Shown piece after piece: positions 8,373 through 16,129 of a stretch of 47,665 nt of DNA. A program made the translations under genes and the position numbers. The stretch lies in the NCBI GenBank assembly GCA_937926875.1, contig CALBAX010000036.1, forward strand, positions 1 to 47,665. Reading direction: 5' to 3'. Position 1 is the first letter of the stretch, and each line of letters starts with the position of its first letter. The notes beneath the pieces were generated by a model that saw only the letters and a list, made by a program, of their open reading frames with translations, searched no databases and was not told the DNA's origin. Source of the stretch: an uncultured Desulfovibrio sp. (GTDB lineage Bacteria > Desulfobacterota > Desulfovibrionia > Desulfovibrionales > Desulfovibrionaceae).

Positions 8373-9293
8373 ATGTCCAGCCCCGTCACCGTCTGTCATC
8401 AGGAATTCGACGAAAGCCATTTCCTGGCCTCGGAATACGAACCGGCCCCGCCGGAACAGGCCGCCTTCCACATCATCCCCGTCCCGCTGGAGCAAAGCGT
8501 CTCCTACGGCGGCGGTACCGCCCGCGGCCCGGCCGCCATCCTGGCTGCCTCGCAGCAGCTGGAGGCCTGGGACGGCATCAGCGCCCCGGGAGAAGCGGGC
8601 CTGTACACCGCCCCCGCCGTGGACTGTGACGCCCCCATCGAGACCGTGCTGGACCGCATCGAGGCCGCCACGGCCCATGCCCTGCGTTGCAAGGCCCTGC
8701 CCGTCCTCCTGGGCGGCGAGCATACCGTGAGCCTGGGCGCCCTGCGCGCCCTGGCTGCCGAGGCCGCATGCACGGGCGAGCCCTTTGGTGTGGTGCAGTT
8801 CGATGCCCATGCGGACCTGCGCTCCCAGTATGAAGGCTCCATCTATTCTCACGCCAGCGTCATGCACCGGGCCGTGGCCGACCTGGGCCTGCCGCTGGCC
8901 CAGTTCGCCATGCGCGACTTCTGCCGCGAAGAGGTGGATGTGCGCCGCCGGTACAATGTCTTGCACTATGACGCCGACGTCCTGTTCCGCCAGGGCCTGC
9001 CGGAACAGCCCCTGCCCGCGGACTTTCCCCGTCGCCTCTACATCACCTTCGACGTGGACGGCCTGGATGCCTCGCTGATGCCCGCCACGGGCACGCCTTC
9101 GCCCGGCGGCCTGTTCTGGCACCAGGCCCTGCTGCTCATCGAGCGCTGCCTGCAGGGCCGCAGCATGGCCGGCATGGACGTGGTGGAACTGGCTCCCCTG
9201 CCGGGCCTGCACCACGCGGACTTCACCGCCGCCAAGCTCACCCATGCCCTCATGGGCTTTGCCCAGCGCGCCGGTCTGCCCCGCAAGGCATGA
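8373..9293 (+). CDS. speB: Agmatinase / ureohydrolase (arginase family)
   Basis: A 306-residue member of the Mn-dependent ureohydrolase family, most like agmatinase, which splits agmatine into putrescine and urea. The binuclear manganese motifs are all present: GGEHT near residue 114, DAHADL near 144, SHASVM near 158 and DVDGLDAS near 227. Length matches SpeB (about 300 residues). The ATG at 8373 has GGAG 8 nt upstream. No arginine decarboxylase or other polyamine gene is nearby, so the agmatine source is not visible here. Control by a sigma-54 promoter plus a leader terminator suggests nitrogen- or signal-linked expression. Arginase or guanidinobutyrase activity cannot be excluded from sequence alone. 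Confidence 0.9.
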   Translation: MSSPVTVCHQEFDESHFLASEYEPAPPEQAAFHIIPVPLEQSVSYGGGTARGPAAILAASQQLEAWDGISAPGEAGLYTAPAVDCDAPIETVLDRIEAATAHALRCKALPVLLGGEHTVSLGALRALAAEAACTGEPFGVVQFDAHADLRSQYEGSIYSHASVMHRAVADLGLPLAQFAMRDFCREEVDVRRRYNVLHYDADVLFRQGLPEQPLPADFPRRLYITFDVDGLDASLMPATGTPSPGGLFWHQALLLIERCLQGRSMAGMDVVELAPLPGLHHADFTAAKLTHALMGFAQRAGLPRKA

Positions 9294-9316
9294 AGCCCGG
9301 GAGACTGGGCTTTTTT
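9293..9316 (+). terminator. Rho-independent terminator of speB
   Basis: AAGCCC and GGGCTT pair around an 8-nt loop and are followed by T residues. It starts on the last base of the speB stop codon. Confidence 0.8.
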
Positions 9317-9338
9317 GGGGGAAGGCTATCCCGCATCC

Positions 9339-9420
9339 CTGCTGTCGATGCCCGTAGCTTCCTGTGTCGCAACGGGCACGGCCCTGCGGGCCGCCATCCG
9401 GTCGCTGCCGGCACGAGAGG
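9339..9420 (+). repeat. Dispersed intergenic repeat family I, copy B
   Basis: The first 55 bp match copy A (32-86, opposite strand) with two differences. The second part, from about 9376, matches copy D (33969-34012). This is the most complete copy in the window: a stem-flanked core, a second GC-rich hairpin (GGCCCTGCGGGCC) and a short tail ending in T and C runs. Confidence 0.75.
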
Positions 9421-9450
9421 GCTTTTTCCCCCTTCCCCGGTGCACTCTGC

Positions 9451-9481
9451 ACGCCTGTGTCCCGAGACGGGGCACAGGCGT
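9451..9481. other. Strong hairpin without T-run
   Basis: ACGCCTGTG and CACAGGCGT pair, and the inner CCC/GGG extends the stem to about 12 bp. It is followed by TTTCG rather than a run of T. It could end a small RNA, act as a weak terminator or be part of the adjacent repeat. Confidence 0.5.
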
Positions 9482-9646
9482 TTCGTTCTGGCGGCTCTGA
9501 TGCAGACAAGGCGTTTCCTGCCCTGCCTTTGCCGCCCTTTTCGTGTGCGCCATCGCTATCCTGGCTTTTTTACTGGACTTTTATTCCAGCCTGTGTCATA
9601 GACAACGGGTCGTCGATCTGACGGCCATGTCACGCAAGGAGTTCCC

Positions 9647-9703
9647 ATGTCATCTGACAGTCCCATCCCTCCCAGTATCCAGGTATCTGTCCCGTCACGC
9701 TGA
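9647..9703 (+). CDS. Small leader ORF 1 (18 residues)
   Basis: Reads MSSDSPIPPSIQVSVPSR. AAGGAG lies 5 nt before the ATG, a near-ideal ribosome site. The peptide has a Pro-rich early segment (SPIPPS) resembling that of the ORF at 10147 (HPAPLPPSV). Too short for a normal protein; a leader peptide is the most sensible reading, but chance cannot be excluded. Confidence 0.35.
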   Translation: MSSDSPIPPSIQVSVPSR

Positions 9704-9760
9704 TCGCCTGCCTTGCGTCCACCTTCCCGCAGGCAGTGCCAGCCCTGCGAGGAGGTCTCC

Positions 9761-9913
9761 ATGTCCCGTTCCCGCATCTTCCTGCCGTCTGTCCCCCAGC
9801 ACGGCCCCGTCCGTGACCGGATCATCTTCCGGGCACGCCGTCATGTCCTGCATCCTTCCCGCTCGTCCATCCCTGTCATGGGCCGGACGTCCGTGATGCG
9901 CGCTGCCTGCTGA
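9761..9913 (+). CDS. Small leader ORF 2 (50 residues)
   Basis: GGAGG lies 5 nt before the ATG. The peptide is strongly basic (many Arg), with no membrane segment, and ends in Ala-Ala-Cys. A short stretch (IIFRARRH near residue 21) resembles LLFRARPH in the ORF at 10241, and both ORFs have nearly the same ribosome site and end in Cys. This suggests an old duplication. No known family recognised. Confidence 0.35.
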   Translation: MSRSRIFLPSVPQHGPVRDRIIFRARRHVLHPSRSSIPVMGRTSVMRAAC

Positions 9914-10146
9914 CAGGCCATCACATCCCCTTTGCCGTCACCTGCCGGGCCCTGCCCTGCCGGACGGACTTCTGTCATCAGCCGCCTTTGCCTTCGGCGC
10001 CGCCAGGCCTGCACGGGAATATCCTGCGACAATGCCCGCGCATGTCCTGTACCGGCCCGGCACGGCCTGCCTTTCTGCCGTGCGTCAGCCCTGACGCCCG
10101 TCAGGAAGGATCTATCAAGAACATCCCCAACAAAAGGAGCCGACGT

Positions 10147-10299
10147 ATGGACAGTCACCCTGCCCCCCTCCCGCCGTCCGTAGCCGCGCCTGCCTCCGCA
10201 CGCGCCTGCCCCCAGCATCCCAACCTTGGGGAGGTCTGCCATGATCCTCAAAAAACCACAGCAGGCCCGCCGGGTCGCCTTGGGCGTCACCGTCCATGA
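10147..10299 (+). CDS. Small leader ORF 3 (50 residues, Pro-rich start)
   Basis: AAAGGAG lies 7 nt before the ATG. The first residues are MDSHPAPLPPSVAAPAS, with an early Asp and many Pro, like the leader peptides of enterobacterial magnesium transporters (MgtL, MgtP). It overlaps the next small ORF by 59 bases in another frame, so the next ORF's ribosome site lies inside it. Function is inferred only from position and composition. Confidence 0.38.
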   Translation: MDSHPAPLPPSVAAPASARACPQHPNLGEVCHDPQKTTAGPPGRLGRHRP

Positions 10300-10438
10300 C
10301 CTGGGCCTGATCCGTTCCGTCCCCCGGACGCATAACGGTTTTCTCCTCTTCCGTGCCCGGCCGCATGACCCCGGATCGCGGGCGGTCCCAGGGCAGCGCC
10401 TGCTGTCCGCCATCCGCCGTCCCCATCCCGCATGCTGA
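10241..10438 (+). CDS. Small leader ORF 4 (65 residues)
   Basis: GGGGAGG lies 6 nt before the ATG, inside ORF 3. The peptide is basic, without signal or membrane segment, and ends in Pro-Ala-Cys. Its stop lies 20 nt before the mgtE start, and the mgtE ribosome site (AAAGGAG) falls in that gap, so translation of ORF 4 could open or block mgtE. Unknown family. Confidence 0.35.
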   Translation: MILKKPQQARRVALGVTVHDLGLIRSVPRTHNGFLLFRARPHDPGSRAVPGQRLLSAIRRPHPAC

Positions 10439-10458
10439 AGAAAAAAAGGAGAAAGCCC

Positions 10459-11841
10459 ATGATCCGTGAAGATCTGCTGCGCACCGTGCGCGACCTGTCC
10501 GCCCGCCACGACACCAAGGCCTTTGCCGAACTGGTGGAGAGCGTCCACCCCTCCGACATGGCCGAGGCCTTGGAGACCCTGAAGAGCCGTGATGTGGCCC
10601 GCCTGCTGCCCTGCCTGAAGGCCGGGACGCTGGCCGAAGTGTTCGTGTATTTTTCCGAAGAGCGCCAGAGCCGCCTGTTGCGGGAACTGCCCCGCGAGAC
10701 CGTGGTGTCCCTGTTCGAAGGCATGGCTGCCGACGAGCGCGTGGACCTGTTCCACGACCTGGACGATTCCGCCCGCCAGCGCCTGCTGCCTGCCCTGGCC
10801 CGCGGCGAACGTGAGGACATCCTGCGCCTGGCCGCCTATGCCGAAGGCAGCGTGGGTTCGGTGACCACCTCGGACTATGTGTCCGTGCTGCCGGACATGA
10901 GCGTGGCCCAGGCACTGGCCCATGTGCGGGCCACCGCCGCCGAAAAAGAGACCATCTACGTCATCTATGTACAGGACAAGGAAGGGCACCTGTGCGGCAC
11001 CCTCTCCCTGCGCGAACTGCTGCTGGCCGATGATGCCCTGACCATCAGGAGCATCATGCGTCGCGACCCCGTGTTCGCACGGGCCCAGTGGCCCTGGAGC
11101 AAGGCCTCCGAACTCATCGGCCGCTATGACCTGCTGGCCCTGCCCGTCATCAACGGCGGGGAAAAGATGGTCGGCATCGTCACCGTGGACGACGCCATGG
11201 ACATCGAAAAGCAGGAAGACGCCACCCAGCTGGCCCGCTTTGGCGGTACGGTGACCACCGACGGCACCGACCTGGACATCCTCGAATCCCCCTTCCGCAA
11301 GATGTTCAGCGTGCGCGTGTTCTGGCTGGTGCTGCTGACCCTCTTCGGCGTCGTCACCAGCACCTTCGTGGCCGCGCAGGAAGAGATATTGTCACAGGTC
11401 ATCGTGCTGGCGGCCTTCATCGCGCCCATCGTGGACATGGGCGGCAATGCGGGCAGCCAGTCGGCCACCCTCGTCATCCGGGCCATGGCCCTGGGCGACG
11501 TGGGCCTGCGCTGGCAGGACGTCTGGCGCGTCGTCCGGCGCGAACTGCCCGTGGCCGCCGCCCTGGGCCTGGTGGTGGCCGGCATGGAGACCGTGCTTGC
11601 CTGGTTCTCCAAGGGGATCGGTCTGGACGTGCTGCTGGTGGTGGCCCTGAGCATGCTGGTCTGCACCGTGCTGGGCGGCATCATCGGGGTGCTCCTGCCC
11701 TTCGTGGCCCGGCGCATCGGGACGGATCCCGCTACCCTGTCCTCGCCCCTCATCACCTCCATCATGGACCTGGTGGGCGTGTTCATCTACTTCGCCTTCG
11801 CCTACGCCTTCCTGGGCGATCTGCTGCGGCAGGCGGGGTAA
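10459..11841 (+). CDS. mgtE: Magnesium channel/transporter MgtE
   Basis: A 460-residue MgtE, the usual length, mediating Mg2+ entry down its gradient. Order of parts: an N-terminal helical superhelix (about 1-120), a tandem CBS pair (about 125-245; SVTTSDYVSVLP and GIVTVDDAM are typical), a connecting helix, and five membrane segments from residue 275 on. The pore region shows the signature DMGGNAGSQSATLVIR near 327, and the first helix of the next pair starts at ALGDVGL. AAAGGAG lies 7 nt before ATG 10459. It is preceded by an unusual leader with four small ORFs (9647-10438), the likely site of control. The terminator at 12055-12085 probably serves it and cysK. Confidence 0.95.
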   Translation: MIREDLLRTVRDLSARHDTKAFAELVESVHPSDMAEALETLKSRDVARLLPCLKAGTLAEVFVYFSEERQSRLLRELPRETVVSLFEGMAADERVDLFHDLDDSARQRLLPALARGEREDILRLAAYAEGSVGSVTTSDYVSVLPDMSVAQALAHVRATAAEKETIYVIYVQDKEGHLCGTLSLRELLLADDALTIRSIMRRDPVFARAQWPWSKASELIGRYDLLALPVINGGEKMVGIVTVDDAMDIEKQEDATQLARFGGTVTTDGTDLDILESPFRKMFSVRVFWLVLLTLFGVVTSTFVAAQEEILSQVIVLAAFIAPIVDMGGNAGSQSATLVIRAMALGDVGLRWQDVWRVVRRELPVAAALGLVVAGMETVLAWFSKGIGLDVLLVVALSMLVCTVLGGIIGVLLPFVARRIGTDPATLSSPLITSIMDLVGVFIYFAFAYAFLGDLLRQAG

Positions 11842-11910
11842 GGACGATCCGGTGACCCCCAACGAGGGAGGCCCCCGGGCTGTCCTTGAGGGGCTCCTCC
11901 GCGTTGCCGC

Positions 11911-11990
11911 CCCATGTCCGTAGAGCTTGCAGCCCAGCGGGCACGGCTTTGCGGACTGCCCTGCGGCCGCTCTGACGCAAGGGTGTTTTT
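11911..11990 (+). repeat. Dispersed repeat family I, diverged copy E
   Basis: The stretch with GTCCGTAGAGCTTGC, then GCGGGCACGGCTTTGCGGA, then GGCCGCTCTGACGCAAGGG follows the order of copy B with several changes and indels. Weaker than copies A, B and D. Confidence 0.4.
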
Positions 11991-12054
11991 CCGCGAACGC
12001 CCCTTTCCGGCGCGGTGCCTTCCAACAGCGCTGACGCCTCCCAAGACCATGCCA

Positions 12055-12085
12055 CAAAAAAAGCCCCCTCATCGAGGGGGCTTTT
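12055..12085. terminator. Bidirectional terminator between mgtE and cysK
   Basis: AAGCCCCCTC, ATC loop, GAGGGGGCTT, with an A-run before and a T-run after. It can stop both the rightward mgtE and the leftward cysK transcripts. Confidence 0.9.
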
Positions 12086-12125
12086 TGCAGCTCGTCGTCA
12101 GGGGGCTCCGGAGCCTCCCGCAAGG

Positions 12126-13043
12126 CTAGTCCTGACGGAACAGGGGCGTGGACATGTAGCGTTCGCCGGTATCGCAGGCAAAGGTCACGATGTTCTTGCC
12201 CCGCATCTCGGGACGGGCGGCCACGCTGAGGGCGGCCAGCACGTTGGCGCCGGTGGAGATGCCCGCGCACACGCCCTGCAGGTGCATCAGACGGCGTGCC
12301 ATGGCCATGGCCTCTTCCGTGGGCACCTGGATGATCTCGTCCAGCAGGCCGCGGTCCAGGATGGAAGGCACGAAATTGGCCCCGATGCCCTGGATGCCGT
12401 GCTGCCCGGCCTGTCCGCCGGAAAGGACGGGGGATTCCGCCGGTTCCACGGCCATGACCCTGAAACCGGGGATGTTCTCCTTGAGGAAACGGCCCGTGCC
12501 CGTGATGGACGAACCGGACCCCACGCCGGCCACCAGCACGTCCATGTGGCCCACGCTGTCGGCAAGGATCTCGGGGCCGGTGGTGAGGTAGTGGGCCTCC
12601 ACGGCCAGCGGGTTGGAGAACTGCCCGAACAGCAGGCCGTTCCGCTCTTCCGCCAGTTTTTCAGCAACGTTGATGGCCCCCTTCATGCCTTCGGCAGCCG
12701 GGGTCAGCACCAGTTCGGCGCCCAGGGCACGCAGCAGGTTGCGACGCTCCACGCTCATGGAATCGGGCATGGTCAGCACGCAGTGCAGGCCCCGCACGGC
12801 AGCCACCAGGGCGATGCCGATGCCCAGGTTGCCGCTGGTGGCCTCCACGATGGTGCCGCCGGCTTCGATGTCGCCCCACTCCATGGTCTTGTCGATCACA
12901 TGGAACGCCACGCGGTCCTTGATGGATCCCCCGGGATTGCGGTTTTCGAGCTTGAGCCAGACCGTACCGGGCAGATCTGCGCCGAGAGCGTTCAGACGCA
13001 GCACAGGTGTTCTGCCGATGCTTTGCAGAATATTGGTGAGCAT
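12126..13043 (-). CDS. cysK: Cysteine synthase (O-acetylserine sulfhydrylase)
   Basis: A 305-residue PLP enzyme of the fold type II group that makes L-cysteine from O-acetylserine and sulfide; sulfide is abundant in a sulfate reducer. Visible motifs: SIKDRVA with the PLP lysine near residue 42, EATSGNLGIGIA near 69, the phosphate-binding GVGSGSSITGTGRFL near 173, and GISTGANVLAA near 261 with the PLP-contacting Ser. CysK and CysM are hard to separate; length and motifs suit either. The start has AAGGA just upstream, and a promoter (13087-13115) lies 44 bp before it. Single-gene unit. Confidence 0.92.
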   Translation of the reverse strand: MLTNILQSIGRTPVLRLNALGADLPGTVWLKLENRNPGGSIKDRVAFHVIDKTMEWGDIEAGGTIVEATSGNLGIGIALVAAVRGLHCVLTMPDSMSVERRNLLRALGAELVLTPAAEGMKGAINVAEKLAEERNGLLFGQFSNPLAVEAHYLTTGPEILADSVGHMDVLVAGVGSGSSITGTGRFLKENIPGFRVMAVEPAESPVLSGGQAGQHGIQGIGANFVPSILDRGLLDEIIQVPTEEAMAMARRLMHLQGVCAGISTGANVLAALSVAARPEMRGKNIVTFACDTGERYMSTPLFRQD

Positions 13044-13086
13044 GCTGTATCCTTGCTAAAATTCAGGGAATAAAAGGAATAACATC

Positions 13087-13115
13087 ACTATATGCCAGCC
13101 GGGCAGGTTTTGCAA
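13087..13115 (-). promoter_or_regulatory. Sigma-70 type promoter of cysK
   Basis: On the minus strand: TTGCAA, 17 bp, TATAGT, correctly placed before cysK. Confidence 0.6.
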
Positions 13116-13220
13116 ATCGGCGCGATGCCGCAAGGGACACGGCTTGACAGCCACCATGATGCCCCGTACCGTTTTTTATGACAGGTACCGTCTATCCCTA
13201 GCCCCAAAGGAGGATACATC

Positions 13221-13679
13221 ATGAAGCTGTTCCGCATGTTCCTTGTATCGCTGGCCCTGAGCCTGGTCTTTGCCGGTGCGGCCCTGGCCAGGGCTGATGT
13301 GACCGAACTGTATGCAGAAGCCCTCATGACCGGTGATGTGGCGTCCCTGGACAAGCTCCTGGCTCCCAATTACTGGCATGTCAGCGCCAACGGCCATATC
13401 CAGGACAAGGAACACTTCCTGGCCAGCCTCAAGGACAGGAAGCTGGTCATCGACCGTATCCGCCTCAGCAACATGCGCAGCACCGTCATGGGTGACGTGA
13501 CCCTGGTCACGGCCAACGGCGAGCTCAAGGGCTCCGCCACGCCCCCCCTGCCCCAGGGCCTGATGCGCTATACCATGGTCCTGAACAAGGTCGGCAAGGA
13601 CATCAAGATCGTCCTCTTCCAGGCCACGCCCGTGGTCCCCTCACAGGATTGCAGCGACGGCAACTGCGCCATCCGCTGA
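13221..13679 (+). CDS. Secreted NTF2-like/SnoaL-type protein
   Basis: A 152-residue protein with a clear signal peptide (Lys-Leu-Phe-Arg start, hydrophobic core, cleavage near ALA-RA, residue 24). The mature part resembles the DUF4440/NTF2-like fold: a helical start with the (Y/F)AEALMTGDVASLDKLLAPNYWHV pattern, followed by beta strands ending in a strand with KIVLFQATPV. Such domains are small ligand-binding or enzyme scaffolds with no single function. Two Cys near the C-terminus (DCSDGNC) could form a disulfide in the periplasm. AAAGGAGG lies upstream. A weak promoter (TTGACA at 13144) precedes it, and a terminator at 13703-13730 makes it a single-gene unit. Confidence 0.8.
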   Translation: MKLFRMFLVSLALSLVFAGAALARADVTELYAEALMTGDVASLDKLLAPNYWHVSANGHIQDKEHFLASLKDRKLVIDRIRLSNMRSTVMGDVTLVTANGELKGSATPPLPQGLMRYTMVLNKVGKDIKIVLFQATPVVPSQDCSDGNCAIR

Positions 13680-13702
13680 TCCCTTCCCGGATCCGACACC
13701 TC

Positions 13703-13730
13703 AAGGCTGCCTGCGGGCAGCCTTTTTTTT
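13703..13730 (+). terminator. Rho-independent terminator
   Basis: AAGGCTGCC, TGC loop, GGGCAGCCTT, then a run of eight T. Confidence 0.92.
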
Positions 13731-13788
13731 GCCTTTTTGCCCAGCATCATTTTTTTGAAAAATTTCATGAAAATGGCCCCCCTGACTG

Positions 13789-13821
13789 TTGACACCACAT
13801 TGATACTATGAATAGTATCAA
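13789..13821 (+). promoter_or_regulatory. Promoter with overlapping operator palindrome
   Basis: TTGACA (13789-13794) and TAGTAT (13813-13818) are 18 bp apart. A perfect inverted repeat covers 13800-13821: two 10-bp arms, TTGATACTAT and ATAGTATCAA, around GA. The palindrome fills the spacer and the -10 box, the ideal place for a repressor. The GntR/HutC protein at 18305-19099 is the obvious candidate. Confidence 0.75.
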
Positions 13822-13869
13822 TATACCAATTGAGAACAACTTTCTTCCACATCAGCAAGGGGGAAGACC

Positions 13870-15024
13870 ATGGTGACAGATCTGGTAACGGCCCCGGTGC
13901 GCTCCGCGGAGATCTTCGTTTTCAGGGCGCCCATCGAAAAAGCTGTTCGTACCTCGTTCGGCATCATGCACGACAGGCCTGCGGTCCTGCTGCGCCTGGA
14001 GGATGAAGACGGCATGCACGGCTGGGGCGAAGCCTGGTGCAACTTTCCCTCCTGCGGTGCCGAACACAGGGCACGCCTGCTGGAGACGGCCATCCTCCCC
14101 AAGGTCGTGGGCAAGCCTTGGAGCAGCCCGGCCGCCCTGTCCGCGGACGTCTCCGCACAGCTGGAAGTCCTGCGCCTGCAGGCCGATGAGCCCGGCCCCA
14201 TGTCCCAGGCCCTGGCTGCCCTGGACATAGCCCTGTGGGATCTGGCGGCCCGCCGCGCTGGCCTGCCCCTGCACCGCTTCCTGGGCGGCTGTGGCGACGG
14301 CTCCATGCCTGTCTACGCCAGCGGCATCAATCACCCCGACATCGCCGGGACCATCCGGCGCACCCGTGCCGAAGGCTACCGCTGTTTCAAGGTCAAGATA
14401 GGCTTTTCCGAAGAAAGTGATGCCGCCAACCTCGAAGAGGCCTTCGCCGCCCTGCTGCCGGGCGAGGAGCTGGCTGTGGACGTCAACCAGGCCTGGACGC
14501 GCCGGCAGGCGCTGGCGGGCTTTGAAAAGCTGCGCCACTGGCCGCTGCTCTGGATCGAGGAGCCCCTGCGTTGCGACAGCCCCGTCGAGGACTGGGCGAC
14601 GCTGGCCGCCGCAGCGCCCCATCCGCTGGCCGCGGGCGAGAACATCCGCAGCCATGCCGATTTTTCCGCCGCCATCATCCGGCGCCACCTCGGCGTCATC
14701 CAGCCGGACATTTGCAAATGGGGCGGCCTGAGCAACTGCCTGCCAGTAGCCCGGGCCATCCTCAAAGCGGGCCTGCGCTACTGCCCCCACTACCTCGGCG
14801 GCGGCATCGGCCTGCTGGCCTCCGCCCACCTGCTGGCTGCTGTGGGCGGGGACGGCCTGCTGGAAGTGGACTGCAACCCCAACCCCCTGCGCGAACTGCT
14901 GGCCCGTCCCTTCCCGGCCGTCCGGGAAGGCCGCATCACCCTCTCCGATGCGGCCGGGCTCGGCGTGGAACCTGATCTGGATGCTGTGGAAAACCTTGTG
15001 ACTTACCGGGCCGAATGCCGCTGA
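13870..15024 (+). CDS. Mandelate racemase/muconate lactonizing family enzyme
   Basis: A 384-residue enolase-superfamily enzyme. N-terminal capping domain (about 1-130) and TIM-barrel domain. Residues expected for the mandelate racemase subgroup are in place: the KxK pair Lys174/Lys176 (FKVKIG), metal ligands Asp204 (DVNQ), Glu230 (EEP) and Glu257 (GEN), and the Asp280 (QPDICKWGG) / His307 (CPHYLGGG) dyad. This pattern is typical of acid-sugar dehydratases and racemases that abstract a proton next to a carboxylate. It is the first gene of an operon with a TAXI binding protein and a fused TRAP permease, so the substrate is probably an imported hydroxy or sugar acid. The exact substrate cannot be assigned. 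It has a GGGGGA ribosome site. Confidence 0.88.
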   Translation: MVTDLVTAPVRSAEIFVFRAPIEKAVRTSFGIMHDRPAVLLRLEDEDGMHGWGEAWCNFPSCGAEHRARLLETAILPKVVGKPWSSPAALSADVSAQLEVLRLQADEPGPMSQALAALDIALWDLAARRAGLPLHRFLGGCGDGSMPVYASGINHPDIAGTIRRTRAEGYRCFKVKIGFSEESDAANLEEAFAALLPGEELAVDVNQAWTRRQALAGFEKLRHWPLLWIEEPLRCDSPVEDWATLAAAAPHPLAAGENIRSHADFSAAIIRRHLGVIQPDICKWGGLSNCLPVARAILKAGLRYCPHYLGGGIGLLASAHLLAAVGGDGLLEVDCNPNPLRELLARPFPAVREGRITLSDAAGLGVEPDLDAVENLVTYRAECR

Positions 15025-15059
15025 ATGCCTGCACGTCCCGTCATCTACAGGAGGCGATC

Positions 15060-16061
15060 ATGAAGCGTTTTCTTACCTGCCTTTGTCTCGTCGTCATGTC
15101 CCTGGCCCTGTGTTCCGGTCTGGCCGGAGCCGCCGAAAAGGTCAGGATCAACCTGTTGAGCACACCTTTCGGTACCGGGAGCTATGTGCTGGGCACAGCT
15201 CTGGAAAACATCGTCAACAAGGGTGACTACCCCATCCTCATCTCGCATGCGGAAACGCCCGGCCAGGCGTTCAACGTCAACAAGCTCAATGCTGATCCGG
15301 CCGCCCGCAAGAACACCGTGGGCACGGCCTCCAAGGGCATCAACTGGCTGGCCGCCCAGGGCAAGAAGCCCTTCCCGGCCAAGCGTACCCCGCTGCTGCT
15401 CATCGGCAGCTACACCTATACGGCCACCTGGCTGGTGACGGCCGACGAATCCATCAAGTCCGTCAGCGACCTGCGCGGCAAGCGCATCGCCATGGGCCGC
15501 ATCCCCCAGGCCATCTGGGGCTACGAGCCTGACGCCCTGCTGCGTTGCGGCTATTCCGACGATTTCTACAAGAGCCTGTCCATCCAGTATGTGGGCACGG
15601 GCGAAGCCGCCACCGCCCTGGTCAACGGCCAGGTGGACGCCGCCACCATCGGCGGCTACATGGATCCGATCAGCGGCAAGTTCTCCCCTGCGCCCCAGAC
15701 CGTGGAAGTGGTCGCCTCCGGGCGTGACCTGCACCACCTCGACTGGACAGAGGAAGCCGTCAAGAAGACCGCCGCCAAGGACATCCAGCTGATCCCCTTC
15801 AGCGTGCCCGCCAATTCCGTGGAAGGGCAGACGGCCCCCATCTTCATCGGAGCCGATACCCACGGGCTGTTCGCCCATCCCGACTTCCCCGAAGAGTACG
15901 CCTACATCCTGGCCAAGGCCATGATCGAGAACATCGACGCCTTTGCCCAGTACCACGCCCTGGGCGCCCTGATGAGCCGTGAAGGCCTCATCAAGGGCTG
16001 GAGCCCCGAACAGATCCACCCCGGAGCCCTGCGTGCCTACAAGGAAGCGGGCCTGCTGTAA
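15060..16061 (+). CDS. TAXI family TRAP transporter solute-binding protein
   Basis: A 333-residue periplasmic binding protein with a signal peptide (cleavage near AGAAEK, residue 25). Typical TAXI family segments follow: TPFGTGSYVLGTALENIV near 35, a LRGKRIAMGR region near 140, then GEAATALVNGQVDAATIGG near 182, where the binding protein often contacts its carboxylate ligand. The start at 15060 is set by AGGAGG 5 nt upstream. It sits 35 nt after the enolase gene and 68 nt before the permease, so the three form one transcript. It should bind a carboxylic acid and deliver it to the TRAP permease. The ligand is not known. Confidence 0.92.
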   Translation: MKRFLTCLCLVVMSLALCSGLAGAAEKVRINLLSTPFGTGSYVLGTALENIVNKGDYPILISHAETPGQAFNVNKLNADPAARKNTVGTASKGINWLAAQGKKPFPAKRTPLLLIGSYTYTATWLVTADESIKSVSDLRGKRIAMGRIPQAIWGYEPDALLRCGYSDDFYKSLSIQYVGTGEAATALVNGQVDAATIGGYMDPISGKFSPAPQTVEVVASGRDLHHLDWTEEAVKKTAAKDIQLIPFSVPANSVEGQTAPIFIGADTHGLFAHPDFPEEYAYILAKAMIENIDAFAQYHALGALMSREGLIKGWSPEQIHPGALRAYKEAGLL

Positions 16062-16129
16062 CCGATACTCCCCTGGGCCGGGCCGCTCCGGCGGTCCGGC
16101 GACACATCCCGGAGACGATGGAGACGATT

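Larger units (their letters stand above)
9600..10458 (+). promoter_or_regulatory. Long leader region of mgtE with four small ORFs
   Basis: About 860 bp without an ordinary gene precede mgtE. It holds four small frames (9647, 9761, 10147, 10241), each with a 5-7 base purine Shine-Dalgarno site at the right distance, and the last two chain into mgtE. I see no M-box-like fold and no clear internal terminator. The promoter is not obvious. Calling it a leader is inference. Confidence 0.4.

Noticed and set aside
9543..9896. 117-codon plus frame overlapping small ORFs
   Set aside because: Arg/Ser/Pro-rich shadow without ribosome site; the smaller frames have better starts.
9600..10458. M-box or other known magnesium riboswitch before mgtE
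   Set aside because: No conserved M-box sequence blocks recognised and no terminator hairpin before mgtE.
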